64,000 bases of DNA from Gammaproteobacteria bacterium (GTDB taxonomy: Bacteria; Pseudomonadota; Gammaproteobacteria; JAPPPA01). Within the stretch, counting starts at the first letter, position 1. Each line of letters starts with the position of its first letter. The DNA lies in NCBI GenBank assembly GCA_030425645.1, contig JAUHZK010000007.1:1-64000 (forward strand), read 5' to 3'. Shown one piece after another: positions 1-9,471 of the stretch. The position numbers were made by a program, and so were the translations under genes. Below the pieces are notes generated by a model, which worked only from the letters and a program-made list of their open reading frames with translations, did no database searches and had not been told where the DNA came from.

Positions 1-89
1 CGGGCCCGACCGTAGGACCAACAATCACAGTCACAACTTCTGGTTGCGGTGATAGCACTACAACTCCTGAAGTAGTGATTAATAACTAG
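1..89 (+). CDS. C-terminal end of a type IV (MSHA-like) pilin, partial
   Basis: Frame 3 is open from the window edge to a TAG at 87-89 and encodes about 28 residues ending TTTPEVVINN. The piece is Thr/Val-rich with one cysteine (TTSGCGD), as in the C-terminal disulfide region of type IV pilins. The next genes are minor pilins in the mshC-mshD-mshO-mshP-mshQ order, so this is probably the major pilin (MshA-like). The call rests mainly on position; the diagnostic N-terminal helix lies outside the window. Confidence 0.55.
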   Translation, partial: GPTVGPTITVTTSGCGDSTTTPEVVINN

Positions 90-466
90 AAATTTAATCT
101 TGGCTTTAGTCCTCTGCCCTAATCGGGAGGGGGCTAACTAAGCTAAAACAGGAAGCTATTGATAAACATTATTTCTCTAGGACTATTTGGCTAATTTATT
201 GCTTCAGCTGACCTAGCAGAAATAATTCGACGGACACCAAATTCAGATATGTTTTGTATAAACAGTATTCACGGCCGCTACCTGAGCACTCACGACCATG
301 ACTCACTGTTTCTACTAGAAACCTTGTTTGGCTCCACTCTTCCTCTTCTTTGATCCTTATGTGTACCTTGCAGTGTAACCCTCTATGTCCCTCTAAGCAG
401 CGCGGACTTAGAGCGTTATCTGGTGTATCCCCCCAGATACATACAGGACCAAGGAAGAGGCTTTTT
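90..466 (+). other. 377-bp intergenic stretch with a long imperfect stem
   Basis: No convincing gene lies between the pilin end and the first minor pilin. A GC-rich imperfect dyad at about 110-140 could be a weak terminator or processing hairpin that lowers expression of the minor pilins. A longer inverted repeat has arms ATTATTTCTCTAGG (168-181) and CCTAGCAGAAATAAT (212-226), complementary except for one bulged C, around a 30-nt loop. I assign it no known RNA family. Confidence 0.5.
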
Positions 467-970
467 ATGAAAGTCGATAACGCTCACCATCAGTTCGGTT
501 TTACGCTGATTGAGTCACTTATCGCGCTCGCGTTGCTGTCAATCATCTGTGGCAGCCTAATTTACTCAAACCCAACTGTCGCCCTCAACAACACAGTGGT
601 GGGAGACAAGCTGTTTTATTCGCTCACACACGCTAGGCGAGTAGCCCTGCAATCTCGATGTCCGGTAAAGGTCACGATCAGTAACGATGCCTTTGAAGCC
701 AACCAACAAAGTGCTTGTGGCAGCGCAACTGGTTACAACGAGAATAGTGTCTTTGACATGCCGTTAGCCGGCCTGAGTTTTGTCGTCAACAACAGTGAAA
801 AAAGCCTGCGCTTTTATCCATCGTTAGCGCTTTCTGAAACATTATTTTTTTTAGCTGACGGAAGTGTCAGCGATATAACCGGAAGTCCCAGTAGTTTTAC
901 GTTCACGTTAAACAACAGAACCATCGCCATCGATGGCATTACTGGGCACATTGGCACGGCGGCACTATGA
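467..970 (+). CDS. Type IV pilus minor pilin, FimT/GspH family (MshC-like)
   Basis: A 167-residue prepilin. After a short basic leader it has the type III cleavage site and hydrophobic helix QFGFTLIESLIALALLSIICG, with cleavage expected after the Gly of FGFTLIE and the conserved Glu five residues into the mature chain. The rest fits a GspH/FimT globular domain with a Cys pair. I chose ATG 467, preceded by GGAAGAGG, over an upstream in-frame ATG at 350 because the longer form would put 39 unlikely residues before the leader. The next gene starts inside its stop (ATGA). It is likely processed by a prepilin peptidase and assembled at the pilus tip or as an initiator. Confidence 0.82.
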   Translation: MKVDNAHHQFGFTLIESLIALALLSIICGSLIYSNPTVALNNTVVGDKLFYSLTHARRVALQSRCPVKVTISNDAFEANQQSACGSATGYNENSVFDMPLAGLSFVVNNSEKSLRFYPSLALSETLFFLADGSVSDITGSPSSFTFTLNNRTIAIDGITGHIGTAAL

Positions 971-1470
971 AAAACCGCAAGCAACAATCGGGGATAGCGT
1001 TAGTTGAAATAACCCTAGCCATTGCCCTCGGTACCATCTTAATGACAGCCATTAGTCATAGCTTGAGCCAAAGCTTAAGCCATAGCGCCGACCCACAGGT
1101 TAAGGTTCAAGCGCTATTACTTGCCGAGGCTCAGTTGGAAACCATATTAGCCGCCGACTATTCCGACCCTGACGACGGTACAGCATGTCCTACTCCGGAA
1201 GCCACACGCCCGGAATACGACAATATTTGCGACTACCACTCACCCGTGCCAAGCGCCCCCGTAGACAGTTTAGGCAACCCTATTGCGGGGCTCGAACAAT
1301 ACCTAATCAGCACCGATATCGACGCCAGCGGCGCCATCACAATTGGTGGCCTTGGTGGCATTAACGCCAACCTTCCGGTGTGGATTCAAGCAACAGTACG
1401 AGTGCAACTAGGCGACCTAGTTGACATTAGTTTATCTGCCTACGAGTCATCTCCCACCTTGGGGCCCTAA
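967..1470 (+). CDS. Type IV pilus minor pilin, PilV/MshD-like
   Basis: A 167-residue prepilin with a short basic leader MKNRKQQSG and the hydrophobic helix IALVEITLAIALGTILM; Glu5 of the mature helix is present. The globular part is short, with a Cys pair around residues 75-90 (CPTPE...NICDY). It overlaps the previous gene by ATGA, so the two are probably translationally coupled. Position between FimT-like and PilW-like genes supports a PilV/MshD role. The family is weakly conserved outside the N-terminus, so the exact orthologue is inference. Confidence 0.78.
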   Translation: MKNRKQQSGIALVEITLAIALGTILMTAISHSLSQSLSHSADPQVKVQALLLAEAQLETILAADYSDPDDGTACPTPEATRPEYDNICDYHSPVPSAPVDSLGNPIAGLEQYLISTDIDASGAITIGGLGGINANLPVWIQATVRVQLGDLVDISLSAYESSPTLGP

Positions 1471-1476
1471 ACGATC

Positions 1477-2349
1477 ATGCAGCACTACCAAAAGAGCGAT
1501 AAACAACAAGGCTTCACGCTTGTTGAGCTGCTTATGTCTATTGCTTTGATGGCGCTTATTTTCGTGGGCATGGGCAGTTTTTTCGCTCAAAGCATGTATA
1601 GCTATTTGGATCTAAAAGCTAGAACCCAAGCCGTACAAAACGTTGAATGGGGTATGCGTTTGTTACAACGTGACATTCGTAGGGCCGCGCCACGCAGCTT
1701 GCGCGCCACGGCAGAGGCAATCGAGTTGCTGCGCATTGCCGACGCCGGACGTTACCGCGCTGGCAGCGGCTCAGACGATGCTGGCAATGATCGCAGTTCG
1801 ACCGCCCTAAGTTTGAATAGTCAAATCAACTCATTTGGCCTCACAGGAGGTCTTAACGATATAGACAACACCAGTCTTGATAACCATCGACTGATGATCT
1901 TTCCAGAGGATCCTAATAGCCTCTATCAAAGCGTGGAAGAGAATAATGGTATTGGCACGATTACGCGCCCCCAAACTATCACGGTCAACGGTAACAACAG
2001 CCAGAGCGAAGATGAAATAGAGCTTGCGCTAAGCCATAGCTTCAACGCTGCATCGGATACTCAGCGGGTATTTTTGATAGACACTGCTGTTCAGTATCGT
2101 TGTGACCCGGGCTTAAGAACCTTAACTAGATATCAAAACTACACTCCCAAGGCCTCACTATCACTGCCCAATGACGGTGAAAGCTCGGTGATAATGTCTA
2201 ATGTCGCCGCTTGTACTTTTGACTTACTAACTCGCGACCTAAGTCAGGGATACTCACAACTGGTGGCAACAGTTGAGGTAGAAGACGATTCCCGAGCTAA
2301 AAGTCCTATTCGCCTTGTGCTACAAACTCACGTGGTTAACCTGCGATGA
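1477..2349 (+). CDS. Type IV pilus minor pilin, PilW/MshO-like
   Basis: A 290-residue prepilin. The leader KSDKQQG is followed by the classic FTLVELLMSIALMALIFVGMG helix. The length and long globular domain fit PilW/MshO, larger than FimT and PilV. It starts six bases after the mshD-like stop, and its own stop overlaps the next start (ATGA). Cysteines near residues 208 and 245 may form a disulfide in the C-terminal domain. It is probably part of the minor-pilin complex that primes pilus assembly. Confidence 0.8.
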   Translation: MQHYQKSDKQQGFTLVELLMSIALMALIFVGMGSFFAQSMYSYLDLKARTQAVQNVEWGMRLLQRDIRRAAPRSLRATAEAIELLRIADAGRYRAGSGSDDAGNDRSSTALSLNSQINSFGLTGGLNDIDNTSLDNHRLMIFPEDPNSLYQSVEENNGIGTITRPQTITVNGNNSQSEDEIELALSHSFNAASDTQRVFLIDTAVQYRCDPGLRTLTRYQNYTPKASLSLPNDGESSVIMSNVAACTFDLLTRDLSQGYSQLVATVEVEDDSRAKSPIRLVLQTHVVNLR

Positions 2350-2744
2350 AACAGCAAGGCTTTATCTTACCCGGGATATTAATCCTGCTAGCCTTGGCCA
2401 GTTTGGTGGCTACGCATGCGTTGCGGCTAGCGTCATTAACCGACACCAACTACCTACAAGCCCAGCTTGCCAGTCAGGGCTTTTACGCGGCCGAAGCTGG
2501 CCTGAGCTGGTCCATGGCGAGTATCGATCTATCGCCCACGACGGACTGTCATAGCCCCACGACCATTAGCGGAGAGGAGGTATTGGCGCCTGGCTTTTCT
2601 ATCGCCGTGAGCTGTGAACAAACCCAACACACCGACTCAGGACGAAATTTCAATATTTTTTATATCCGTTCCGAAGCCACCTATGAGCAACCGGGCCACC
2701 GCCATTTCAGCAGCCGTCTGCTTGAGTTGACCTACTTACGATGA
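2346..2744 (+). CDS. Type IV pilus minor pilin, PilX/MshP-like
   Basis: A 132-residue protein starting MKQQGFILPGILILLALASLVATHALRLA. The helix lacks the usual Glu5 and has a Pro-Gly instead (GFILPGILI), as in PilX/MshP and GspK-type subunits, which often lack Glu5 and sit at the tip. The motif YAAEAGLSWSMA just after the helix (residues about 47-58) is the typical PilX 'AAEAGL' signature. It overlaps both neighbours by ATGA. Confident as a pilus minor subunit, less so as MshP specifically. Confidence 0.78.
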   Translation: MKQQGFILPGILILLALASLVATHALRLASLTDTNYLQAQLASQGFYAAEAGLSWSMASIDLSPTTDCHSPTTISGEEVLAPGFSIAVSCEQTQHTDSGRNFNIFYIRSEATYEQPGHRHFSSRLLELTYLR

Positions 2745-4669
2745 AACTAACAACTTATCTGAAATACGTTATCAAAATTGGTGCGTTCGGCCTTGTACAG
2801 TTAACCGGCAACGCATTCGCCGAGACTCAGCTTCTGGTTGGGCAAGCAGTCATCCCTCCTACTGCGTCTTCGGTCACCGTGACGTTTTCAACACCGCCCG
2901 ATAGCGCTATCCCACCGGCTGATGCTGTTATCTTTGAGAGCACTCCGATAGTGGTAGGCAGCAGCGATGGTAGGCAACAGTCATTAGGACTACTATTGCC
3001 AGACGATGCCGCTGACATTCGTATTTCGAATATCACTACCACCGGTTTCACAGCGAGCTATCAACGAAAAAGAAACACGCTGTTTGGCACAGTCACTGAA
3101 GTGACAGCCCCTACTGTGCCGATAACATTTCATTATATTGCGGTAACCCCCGGACGCAGCGAGCTCCCCGGAGGCATGGTGGTGGAGGCTGGAAAGCTAA
3201 CTAATCAAGCCTTTAATAATCCGGCCAACATCACATTCGAGAGCCCTTATAACACCATTCCTGCAGTTTTCACCGGATTCCAAAGTTTTAACAACCCAAC
3301 TGACTGGCTGGTCGCCAACACACTTAATGTGGCTACTCAAAGCGCTTCTTTTGTCATGACTAACCGCAGTGCTAGCGCGGCCGCGAACAGCGAAGATATT
3401 GGATACATCGCATTCAGCTCCGGTGCCACAAAGTTTGTAGCTAGTGACGGCTTAGCTACTGGCATTCAGGCATTACCAAACCAAGCCGGCATTAGCGGGC
3501 CTACCGGCAGCTACCCAACAGATTGTAACGAGGTACAACTCGATACTGACTATTTAACCGTGGTCGGTGATGCATCGTCTGTAACCTCTCCGGTAACAAT
3601 CGGAAACCAAGCCACTGCCAATCAGGCTGGCGGCACCGTCCGGCGCTGTACTAGCTCAAGTAATGACAAGGCAAGTTTTTATATCGACAGTGAGGCCATC
3701 TCAGGTAATCGTACTACGGTCAATGAGCTCACCAGTGTATTAGCATTAAACCGACCTTTTTATGCATCCTTTGGACTAGTAGCAGACTACCAACTAGACC
3801 AATGCCGAATTAACTTGGCCAATGCATCCATCCTAGATAGCGGGCCTTACACCCTAAACGGTGTGGGTAATGGTCTAACACGGGAAACTGTTACCGGCCT
3901 CCCAGCACCCGCGCCCCTATGCGGGGCCGCTGGTTTAAGCCTTAACCCAAGCTCTCCAAGCGGAGTCGCTGTCAGCGATGATCCGCTTTTTGACATTCAA
4001 GGCACCATTAGCATGGCTGCATGGTTTAATTTTAGTGGCACCCAAACCGAGACCGGGTTTCCCGAGCTACAGACGCTTGCTGGCAAAGGCACTGATAGCT
4101 TCCGCTTAGCGATCGAAAAAGTTTGCACCATCGATAGCGGCGGCACGCGGGTTATCGACGAAGCCTCAACCCGCGGAACCGGTATAAACCTTTGTGACGT
4201 TGCCGGTGGAACGGGTCTAGCCAGCTCAGAAATACACCATGTGATTCGGTTCGAGGTCACCAACCAGGCCAGTGGGCTAGCGACGTTTATTCGCAGCACG
4301 CAAATAGGTACTAACCAAGCCAACCTATTCTTTGACCCTCGCGGCGTAGTCACAGCTGGCAGTTGGCAACATGTTCGCGCCACCTTCGATGGCTTCAGCT
4401 TCAAACTGACAGTAGATGACAACCCCATAGCTGAGACCTTAGGCACCTCGGCCATTCCCCTAAACACTAACAACGAGCCCTTCTCGCTTGGCCTGAGTTA
4501 CAGCGGCACTACCACGTCAGCCCTATACGATGGCTTATTAGACGAGGTAACGCTGTGGGAAAACGCCTTATCTATGGAGCGCCTAAACACGCTGCACCGT
4601 CAACGAACACGCCTTTGCCAATCTTGTGGCAGAGAAATCATTTACTGGCGCGAGGTCTACAAGCGTTAG
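2741..4669 (+). CDS. LamG/concanavalin-like pilus-associated protein (MshQ-like)
   Basis: A 642-residue secreted protein with a signal peptide (MKLTTYLKYVIKIGAFGLVQ...NAFA). Residues about 25-350 are beta-rich with a repeat-like region (ESPYNTIPAVFTGFQSFNN). Residues about 350-620 look like a LamG/concanavalin fold (GTISMAAWFNFSG ... WQHVRATFDG ... DGLLDEVTLWENALS). Last place in the minor pilin operon matches MshQ. Vibrio MshQ is much longer and continues with a DUF6701 region; this one stops soon after the LamG domain at CQSCGREIIYWREVYKR, so it is a short variant or a different adhesin. Its stop overlaps the stop of the convergent kinase gene. Confidence 0.6.
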   Translation: MKLTTYLKYVIKIGAFGLVQLTGNAFAETQLLVGQAVIPPTASSVTVTFSTPPDSAIPPADAVIFESTPIVVGSSDGRQQSLGLLLPDDAADIRISNITTTGFTASYQRKRNTLFGTVTEVTAPTVPITFHYIAVTPGRSELPGGMVVEAGKLTNQAFNNPANITFESPYNTIPAVFTGFQSFNNPTDWLVANTLNVATQSASFVMTNRSASAAANSEDIGYIAFSSGATKFVASDGLATGIQALPNQAGISGPTGSYPTDCNEVQLDTDYLTVVGDASSVTSPVTIGNQATANQAGGTVRRCTSSSNDKASFYIDSEAISGNRTTVNELTSVLALNRPFYASFGLVADYQLDQCRINLANASILDSGPYTLNGVGNGLTRETVTGLPAPAPLCGAAGLSLNPSSPSGVAVSDDPLFDIQGTISMAAWFNFSGTQTETGFPELQTLAGKGTDSFRLAIEKVCTIDSGGTRVIDEASTRGTGINLCDVAGGTGLASSEIHHVIRFEVTNQASGLATFIRSTQIGTNQANLFFDPRGVVTAGSWQHVRATFDGFSFKLTVDDNPIAETLGTSAIPLNTNNEPFSLGLSYSGTTTSALYDGLLDEVTLWENALSMERLNTLHRQRTRLCQSCGREIIYWREVYKR

Positions 4670-6606
4670 CTAGACAAGTCTTTTAAGAACTCTGCCAGTG
4701 CTGCGCTAGCCTGGCCGACCGCACTATCAAATTCTGCCTCAAAAGCTTGCATATCAAACGCTCGTTCCTCGCGTGCAAGCAGCTCGACATCGGCCAACCG
4801 GGTCGCTAACCGCTTTAATCCCAAAGCGGCGCAAGCCGACTTCATCGCGTGAGCCTGCTGTGCGATAACAACAAAATCTGCTTCTACCAGGGCCTTGCGT
4901 AGCACAGCCCCTCGCGTTTCGAAGTCTTTGAGCACAGCTCCCGCCGTTGCCACCACAACGGGGCTGCCGACTTCATTAGCCAGTTGCCTTAAAACGACTT
5001 CGTCCAACGTTTTGATATCGTCACTGCACGCTTCCGACATAGGCTCAATATTTACCTTTGCCGGCAGCGAGGCATATTTCGTTAGGGTCGTCACTAAAGT
5101 CGCGTACGTAACAGGCTTGCTAATAAAGGCGTTCATGCCGGCAGCGAGGCAAGCCGTCCTATCCTCTTCAAATGCATTTGCTGACAACCCAATAATAGGT
5201 ATTGCCGCATTCTGCGAGGTCAATTGACGAATTTTAGCGGTGGCCTGTAATCCATCCAGCTTAGGCAGGCGAATATCCATAAGAATGATGTCCAGCTGCA
5301 CGCGGTCAGCAATCGCTACCGCAGAGACACCATCCTCAGCAAATTCAACCACGACCCCTGCTTTGTGCAACATCGCGCCGATTACCTGACGATTAGCTGC
5401 CGTATCCTCAACCAAGAGTACGCGTTTATCTCGCAATAGTTCTAAGTCAAGTTTCTGTTCCGTTTCAACTTGCGTAGCGCTGATAGGGGCCGTAAGTACA
5501 AGACTGAAGCAGCTGCCGTCCCCTACTACGCTTTGCACCTGTAACTTTCCTCCGAGCGCCGCCGCCAAGCGTTTACAAATCGCCAAGCCTAAACCCGCGC
5601 CACCGGCCAGCACCCCGTCACCGCGTTTAAATTCGTCAAACACTTCCGACATTTCGTCAGCCGATAAACCTGGCCCAGTGTCCTGCACAGCTATACAAAA
5701 ACTTAAATCCGTATCCGTCTGGGCATCGACTCTAAGCTGCAGCGTTACACCGCCGCGCTTGGTATAGGCGACAGCATTATTAAGAAGGTTGCTGATAATC
5801 TGACGAAGCATTTGACCATCGGTATAAACGGCTGGTAGCTGCCGGTCAGGAAGTTGTAACACCGTAGTTAGCCCTGAACCTTTAGCCAAACTATCGCAAC
5901 CAGCATGCAGTCCTTCCAGCAGCCCCCTTAAATCTACCACCGAAGGGTTCGACACCAAGGTATCTGATTCGATGCGAGAAAAGTCCAGTACGTTTGCTAG
6001 TTGCTGGGACAAGGAAAGTCCCCAATGGTGGGCGAGCTCAACCTGTTCCAGTTGCTCGCCGTCCAAGGCCGAGCCTTTGAGTAACTCAAGCGCCCCCAAA
6101 ACCACGTTTAGCGGCGAGCGTATTTCATGGCTCATGTGGGCCAAAAAACGAGATTTCGCTTCTGAGGCCAATTCGGCATTACGTTTGGCAGCTTCGAGCT
6201 CTGATTCTTTTTGCTTCCGCTCTGAAATATCGCGCACAAAGGCAGTAAAGAACTCTTTACCTTCGAGTTCAATCGGCACTACCGTTAATTCAGCAGGAAA
6301 CTCCGTGCCATCTGCACGCACCGCTGGCACTTCAATACGCTTTCTCAGTACAGGGCCCCGCCCGGTGGCGAAGTATTTCTTCATACCATCATGATGTGCT
6401 TGCCTTAGCGCCGGAAGAATAATAATTTCCGCAATGTCTTTACCTAGAACGTCGATACGTTTGTATCCAAATATATCCTCGGCCGAAGGACCAAATTCGA
6501 CAACTAATCCGCTAGCATCAATCGTAATTAAGGCGTCCAAGCTAGCTTCTGCGATCGCCCGCATAACATCATCGCCACTACGCTTTGTATATTGTTTTTC
6601 TGACAT
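4666..6606 (-). CDS. Hybrid sensor histidine kinase with receiver and HPt domains
   Basis: A 646-residue soluble BarA/LuxQ-type kinase. Domains: PAS about 12-130, HisKA with phospho-His160 in HMSHEIRSP, HATPase about 265-375 (N box NLLNNAVAY, G boxes DTGPGLS and GGAGLGLAI), receiver about 394-510 with Asp444 (MDIRLP) and Lys497, HPt about 535-640 with His586 (QQAHAMKSACAALG). No membrane segment is visible, so it senses a cytoplasmic cue or a partner. It starts 24 bp after the upstream kinase gene and ends the four-gene operon. The HPt could pass phosphate to the LuxO-like regulator, the job LuxU does in Vibrio (inference). Confidence 0.9.
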   Translation of the reverse strand: MSEKQYTKRSGDDVMRAIAEASLDALITIDASGLVVEFGPSAEDIFGYKRIDVLGKDIAEIIILPALRQAHHDGMKKYFATGRGPVLRKRIEVPAVRADGTEFPAELTVVPIELEGKEFFTAFVRDISERKQKESELEAAKRNAELASEAKSRFLAHMSHEIRSPLNVVLGALELLKGSALDGEQLEQVELAHHWGLSLSQQLANVLDFSRIESDTLVSNPSVVDLRGLLEGLHAGCDSLAKGSGLTTVLQLPDRQLPAVYTDGQMLRQIISNLLNNAVAYTKRGGVTLQLRVDAQTDTDLSFCIAVQDTGPGLSADEMSEVFDEFKRGDGVLAGGAGLGLAICKRLAAALGGKLQVQSVVGDGSCFSLVLTAPISATQVETEQKLDLELLRDKRVLLVEDTAANRQVIGAMLHKAGVVVEFAEDGVSAVAIADRVQLDIILMDIRLPKLDGLQATAKIRQLTSQNAAIPIIGLSANAFEEDRTACLAAGMNAFISKPVTYATLVTTLTKYASLPAKVNIEPMSEACSDDIKTLDEVVLRQLANEVGSPVVVATAGAVLKDFETRGAVLRKALVEADFVVIAQQAHAMKSACAALGLKRLATRLADVELLAREERAFDMQAFEAEFDSAVGQASAALAEFLKDLSS

Positions 6607-6630
6607 CGAAACGCCTCAGACTACAGTCTT

Positions 6631-8832
6631 CTAATGATAAGGGGCTGGCCTCATCAGCGAGGAAAAAAGCGACTCCAGTTCCACTAACGTTATCGGTTTA
6701 GACAGCCAATGATGCACACCAACTTTACTCGCTTTCTCTCGCGCTTCTGGCCCCACATCGGCAGAAAGCGCCACCAATTGCAGGCTGGCCTTTTCTTCTT
6801 CGGTAAGCAAGGCAGCAGCAGACAAACCGTCTAATACGGGCATATGGATATCTAAAAAGACCACGTCATATGGTGCTTTACGAATCTCAGCCACTGCCTC
6901 AGCACCATTTTCAACCACAACGACCTGCTCAATCCCAAGTTGTTTCAACATCGAACACAAAACGAGTTGATTGGGGAGCACGTCTTCAGCGATCAGGATA
7001 CGTAGTTCGGCGCGTTTTTGTGTAGAGCCGCCAGGCTCTAGATCATTAACTGCAGACGGTAACTGGAGGTCGTGGCCAATAAGTTTGGCCACTCTGCTGG
7101 GAGTATATACGCCTTGTAACGCGGCGAGATCATGGCGCTTTAAAACATCCCCCTGCGCGCACAGCAAGTCACCATCGGCATTTGGGTCCTGGCGATAATC
7201 TAAGTTGCACAACTTAGCCGTGGCTCTTAGCACATCGCTGACATCGGGGGCGGCGTTACCATCTACAATTTCAACCGCCGAAGAGTCTAGCCCAGCATCC
7301 TCAGGTAAGACGCCGCCCATTACCATATCAACGGTAAACACACTGCCCACTCCGAGTTGGCTTTCTACGCTAATTGAACCGCCGCTCTGTTCACAAATTT
7401 GACGGCAGATAGCCAAGCCCAATCCCGTGCCGCCATGTCGCCTAGTGACAGACGCGTCGACTTGCGAGAACTCATCAAACAACGTGGCTACTCTGGTGGC
7501 CGGAATTCCCATCCCGGTATCGCTTACGCTAATTTTTAGCATCCCGCTATCACCATTTATAGGGCGCCAGCTGACATCAATGATGACCGTCCCTTCAGCT
7601 GTAAATTTAATGGCATTGGAAAGTAAGTTAAGCAGAACCTGCCGAGTTCTATGCGGATCTCCAACTAGTTCTGAGGGCAGTAAACCTGAGCATTTGAGAA
7701 ACAGCTTTAGCGATTTGTCATGGGCACTTGGGGCAACAATGTTGACGGCCTCTTCGAACACGGAACAGGCAGAAAATGGAACATGTTCAAATTGAAACTG
7801 ACCCGACTCGATCTTGGCAAAATCAAGGATGTCATCGACCAAGGCTAATAATGCATTACCGCCATTTGCAATGGTTTCAATACACGTTCTCTGCTCCGCG
7901 GATAATTGGGTATTGGCTAATACACTGCTCATGCCCAAAATTGAGTTGAGCGGCGTACGAATCTCATGAGACATATTAGCCACAAAACGCGTTCTAGCCG
8001 CGGATAACAATTCCGCATTTTCTTTGGCCTCACGCAAGCTTTCTTCTTGCGCTTTTTGGACACTAATATCGCGCTCAATCGCAATAAAATTGATCAATGC
8101 CCCAGCATCATCAAACACCGGGCTGCAGTCAATCGCAGTCCAAAATGGTTCTCCACTGCGCGTATAGTTAATAATTTCGACGTTAAAAGATTTTTGCTCG
8201 GCAATACATTGCCGCATATGGTGAATCGCTTCTGGAGCGGTATCTGGGCCCTGTAGAAGCTGCCCCGGGCTAATCCCAACAGCATCTTGCAACTGATAAC
8301 CAGTTTTCTCTACGAAACCGTCGTTAACCCATTCAACCTTGCCGTCCGCGCCGGTAATGATGACTATGTTGTCTGTACGCTGAGCAACTAGAGATAGCTT
8401 GCGTACTTGGTTCTGGCTTTCCGCACGTTGCTTTAGTATTAACTGCTGAGTGCTTAGGTCATAAAGCGATCCATACCACTTATTGTTGCGCCGACGGGCG
8501 CGCAGAATCATTAACGCGACGTGACCACTTTGGGTTTTTACCCCCACTTCGTCGGAGATACGGCTGGCGGTTTGCAGTTGTTCTCTCAGCAACTGGCGTG
8601 CATCTTCATTCTCGATAAAGTCGTAAATTGGCTGTCCTAGACTACTGGCATCCGCATAACCTAGCGCTCGCGACCAAGCCGGATTCAGTAGTTCCAAAGT
8701 GCCGTCTTCCGCGCAACAAAAAACCACTTCACCCAATAGCTCTACCAACGTATAGAAGGCCTGATTCCGTTGCTCCAACTCTGCGAGCAAGCGATTATTA
8801 GCTTGGACCTGAATTTGTTCTTTCACGCGCAA
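6631..8832 (-). CDS. PAS-PAS hybrid sensor histidine kinase with receiver domain
   Basis: A 733-residue cytoplasmic hybrid kinase. PAS1 about 25-125, PAS2 with PAC about 145-262, HisKA with His289 (ANMSHEIRTPLNSILG), HATPase about 390-505 (NLLSNAIKF, DTGMGIP, GGTGLGLAI), a degenerate linker 510-605, then a receiver about 610-727 with Asp661 (LDIHMP) and Lys712 (SKPI). It has no HPt, so its receiver must use one in trans, most simply that of the next gene. The start is uncertain: TTG at 8832 or GTG at 8826, neither with a good ribosome site. It begins 23 bp after the cysteine hydrolase stop. Confidence 0.9.
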   Translation of the reverse strand: MRVKEQIQVQANNRLLAELEQRNQAFYTLVELLGEVVFCCAEDGTLELLNPAWSRALGYADASSLGQPIYDFIENEDARQLLREQLQTASRISDEVGVKTQSGHVALMILRARRRNNKWYGSLYDLSTQQLILKQRAESQNQVRKLSLVAQRTDNIVIITGADGKVEWVNDGFVEKTGYQLQDAVGISPGQLLQGPDTAPEAIHHMRQCIAEQKSFNVEIINYTRSGEPFWTAIDCSPVFDDAGALINFIAIERDISVQKAQEESLREAKENAELLSAARTRFVANMSHEIRTPLNSILGMSSVLANTQLSAEQRTCIETIANGGNALLALVDDILDFAKIESGQFQFEHVPFSACSVFEEAVNIVAPSAHDKSLKLFLKCSGLLPSELVGDPHRTRQVLLNLLSNAIKFTAEGTVIIDVSWRPINGDSGMLKISVSDTGMGIPATRVATLFDEFSQVDASVTRRHGGTGLGLAICRQICEQSGGSISVESQLGVGSVFTVDMVMGGVLPEDAGLDSSAVEIVDGNAAPDVSDVLRATAKLCNLDYRQDPNADGDLLCAQGDVLKRHDLAALQGVYTPSRVAKLIGHDLQLPSAVNDLEPGGSTQKRAELRILIAEDVLPNQLVLCSMLKQLGIEQVVVVENGAEAVAEIRKAPYDVVFLDIHMPVLDGLSAAALLTEEEKASLQLVALSADVGPEAREKASKVGVHHWLSKPITLVELESLFSSLMRPAPYH

Positions 8833-8855
8833 AAATCCCGATTCTGGAGAATGGT

Positions 8856-9446
8856 TTATAAATCAGTACTTACTTGAACATTGGCGTATAGCGGGAAGAT
8901 TTGCTCGCAGTAGAAAGCCTGCTCAAACTCGCTGCGCCCAGATGTGCAATCTGAGAGAACTAACACTTTTAAGTCGTTATCCACTGCATGCCGACCGGTA
9001 GAGTCAATACAAAGCGATGTAACCACCCCAGCAAGAACAACTTGGTCAATATCGTTATCTCTGAGCAACTTCAATAAACCGGTGTTGGAAAAGGCATTTA
9101 GGCCTTGTTTTCCTGGCACCTCTTGGATCAGCTGCGAAAACTCCTTAAATTCATTGATCGTGGCACCACCAAAGCTGTCTTTCTGAAAAGCACCTGACTC
9201 TTTAATAGTTTTCAGAACCCCAACTGGATCTACTAATTCTTGGTAGTCAGGTGTAAAAACAATCGGGGTTGAAACCACCAAGCCAAACTCCTCACCCTTA
9301 TTTTTTAGCAGCGAAAGCGTGTTTTCTAGAACCGCTCCGGCTTTGACCCCCTGCTCAATGACGGAGTGCAGGACGCCATCCTCAGAAAAGTAATCGTTTT
9401 GAAATCCGATTAACATTAACGCGCTATTTTGTAATTCCGTTTTCAT
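8856..9446 (-). CDS. Isochorismatase-like cysteine hydrolase
   Basis: A 196-residue alpha/beta enzyme of the isochorismatase/nicotinamidase superfamily, which usually cleaves amides or enol ethers of small molecules. The catalytic set is visible: Asp in MLIGFQNDYF near residue 15, Lys in PGKQGLNAF, and the nucleophile Cys in VVTSLCIDSTGR after the cis-peptide region GVVT. I chose ATG 9446, preceded by AGGGTGG; an upstream start at 9533 would overlap the regulator gene. It lies between a LuxO-like regulator and two kinases, so it might make or destroy the signal they sense; that role is inference and the substrate is unknown. Confidence 0.85.
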   Translation of the reverse strand: MKTELQNSALMLIGFQNDYFSEDGVLHSVIEQGVKAGAVLENTLSLLKNKGEEFGLVVSTPIVFTPDYQELVDPVGVLKTIKESGAFQKDSFGGATINEFKEFSQLIQEVPGKQGLNAFSNTGLLKLLRDNDIDQVVLAGVVTSLCIDSTGRHAVDNDLKVLVLSDCTSGRSEFEQAFYCEQIFPLYANVQVSTDL

Positions 9447-9471
9447 GCAACCACCCTGACATCGACTATTA

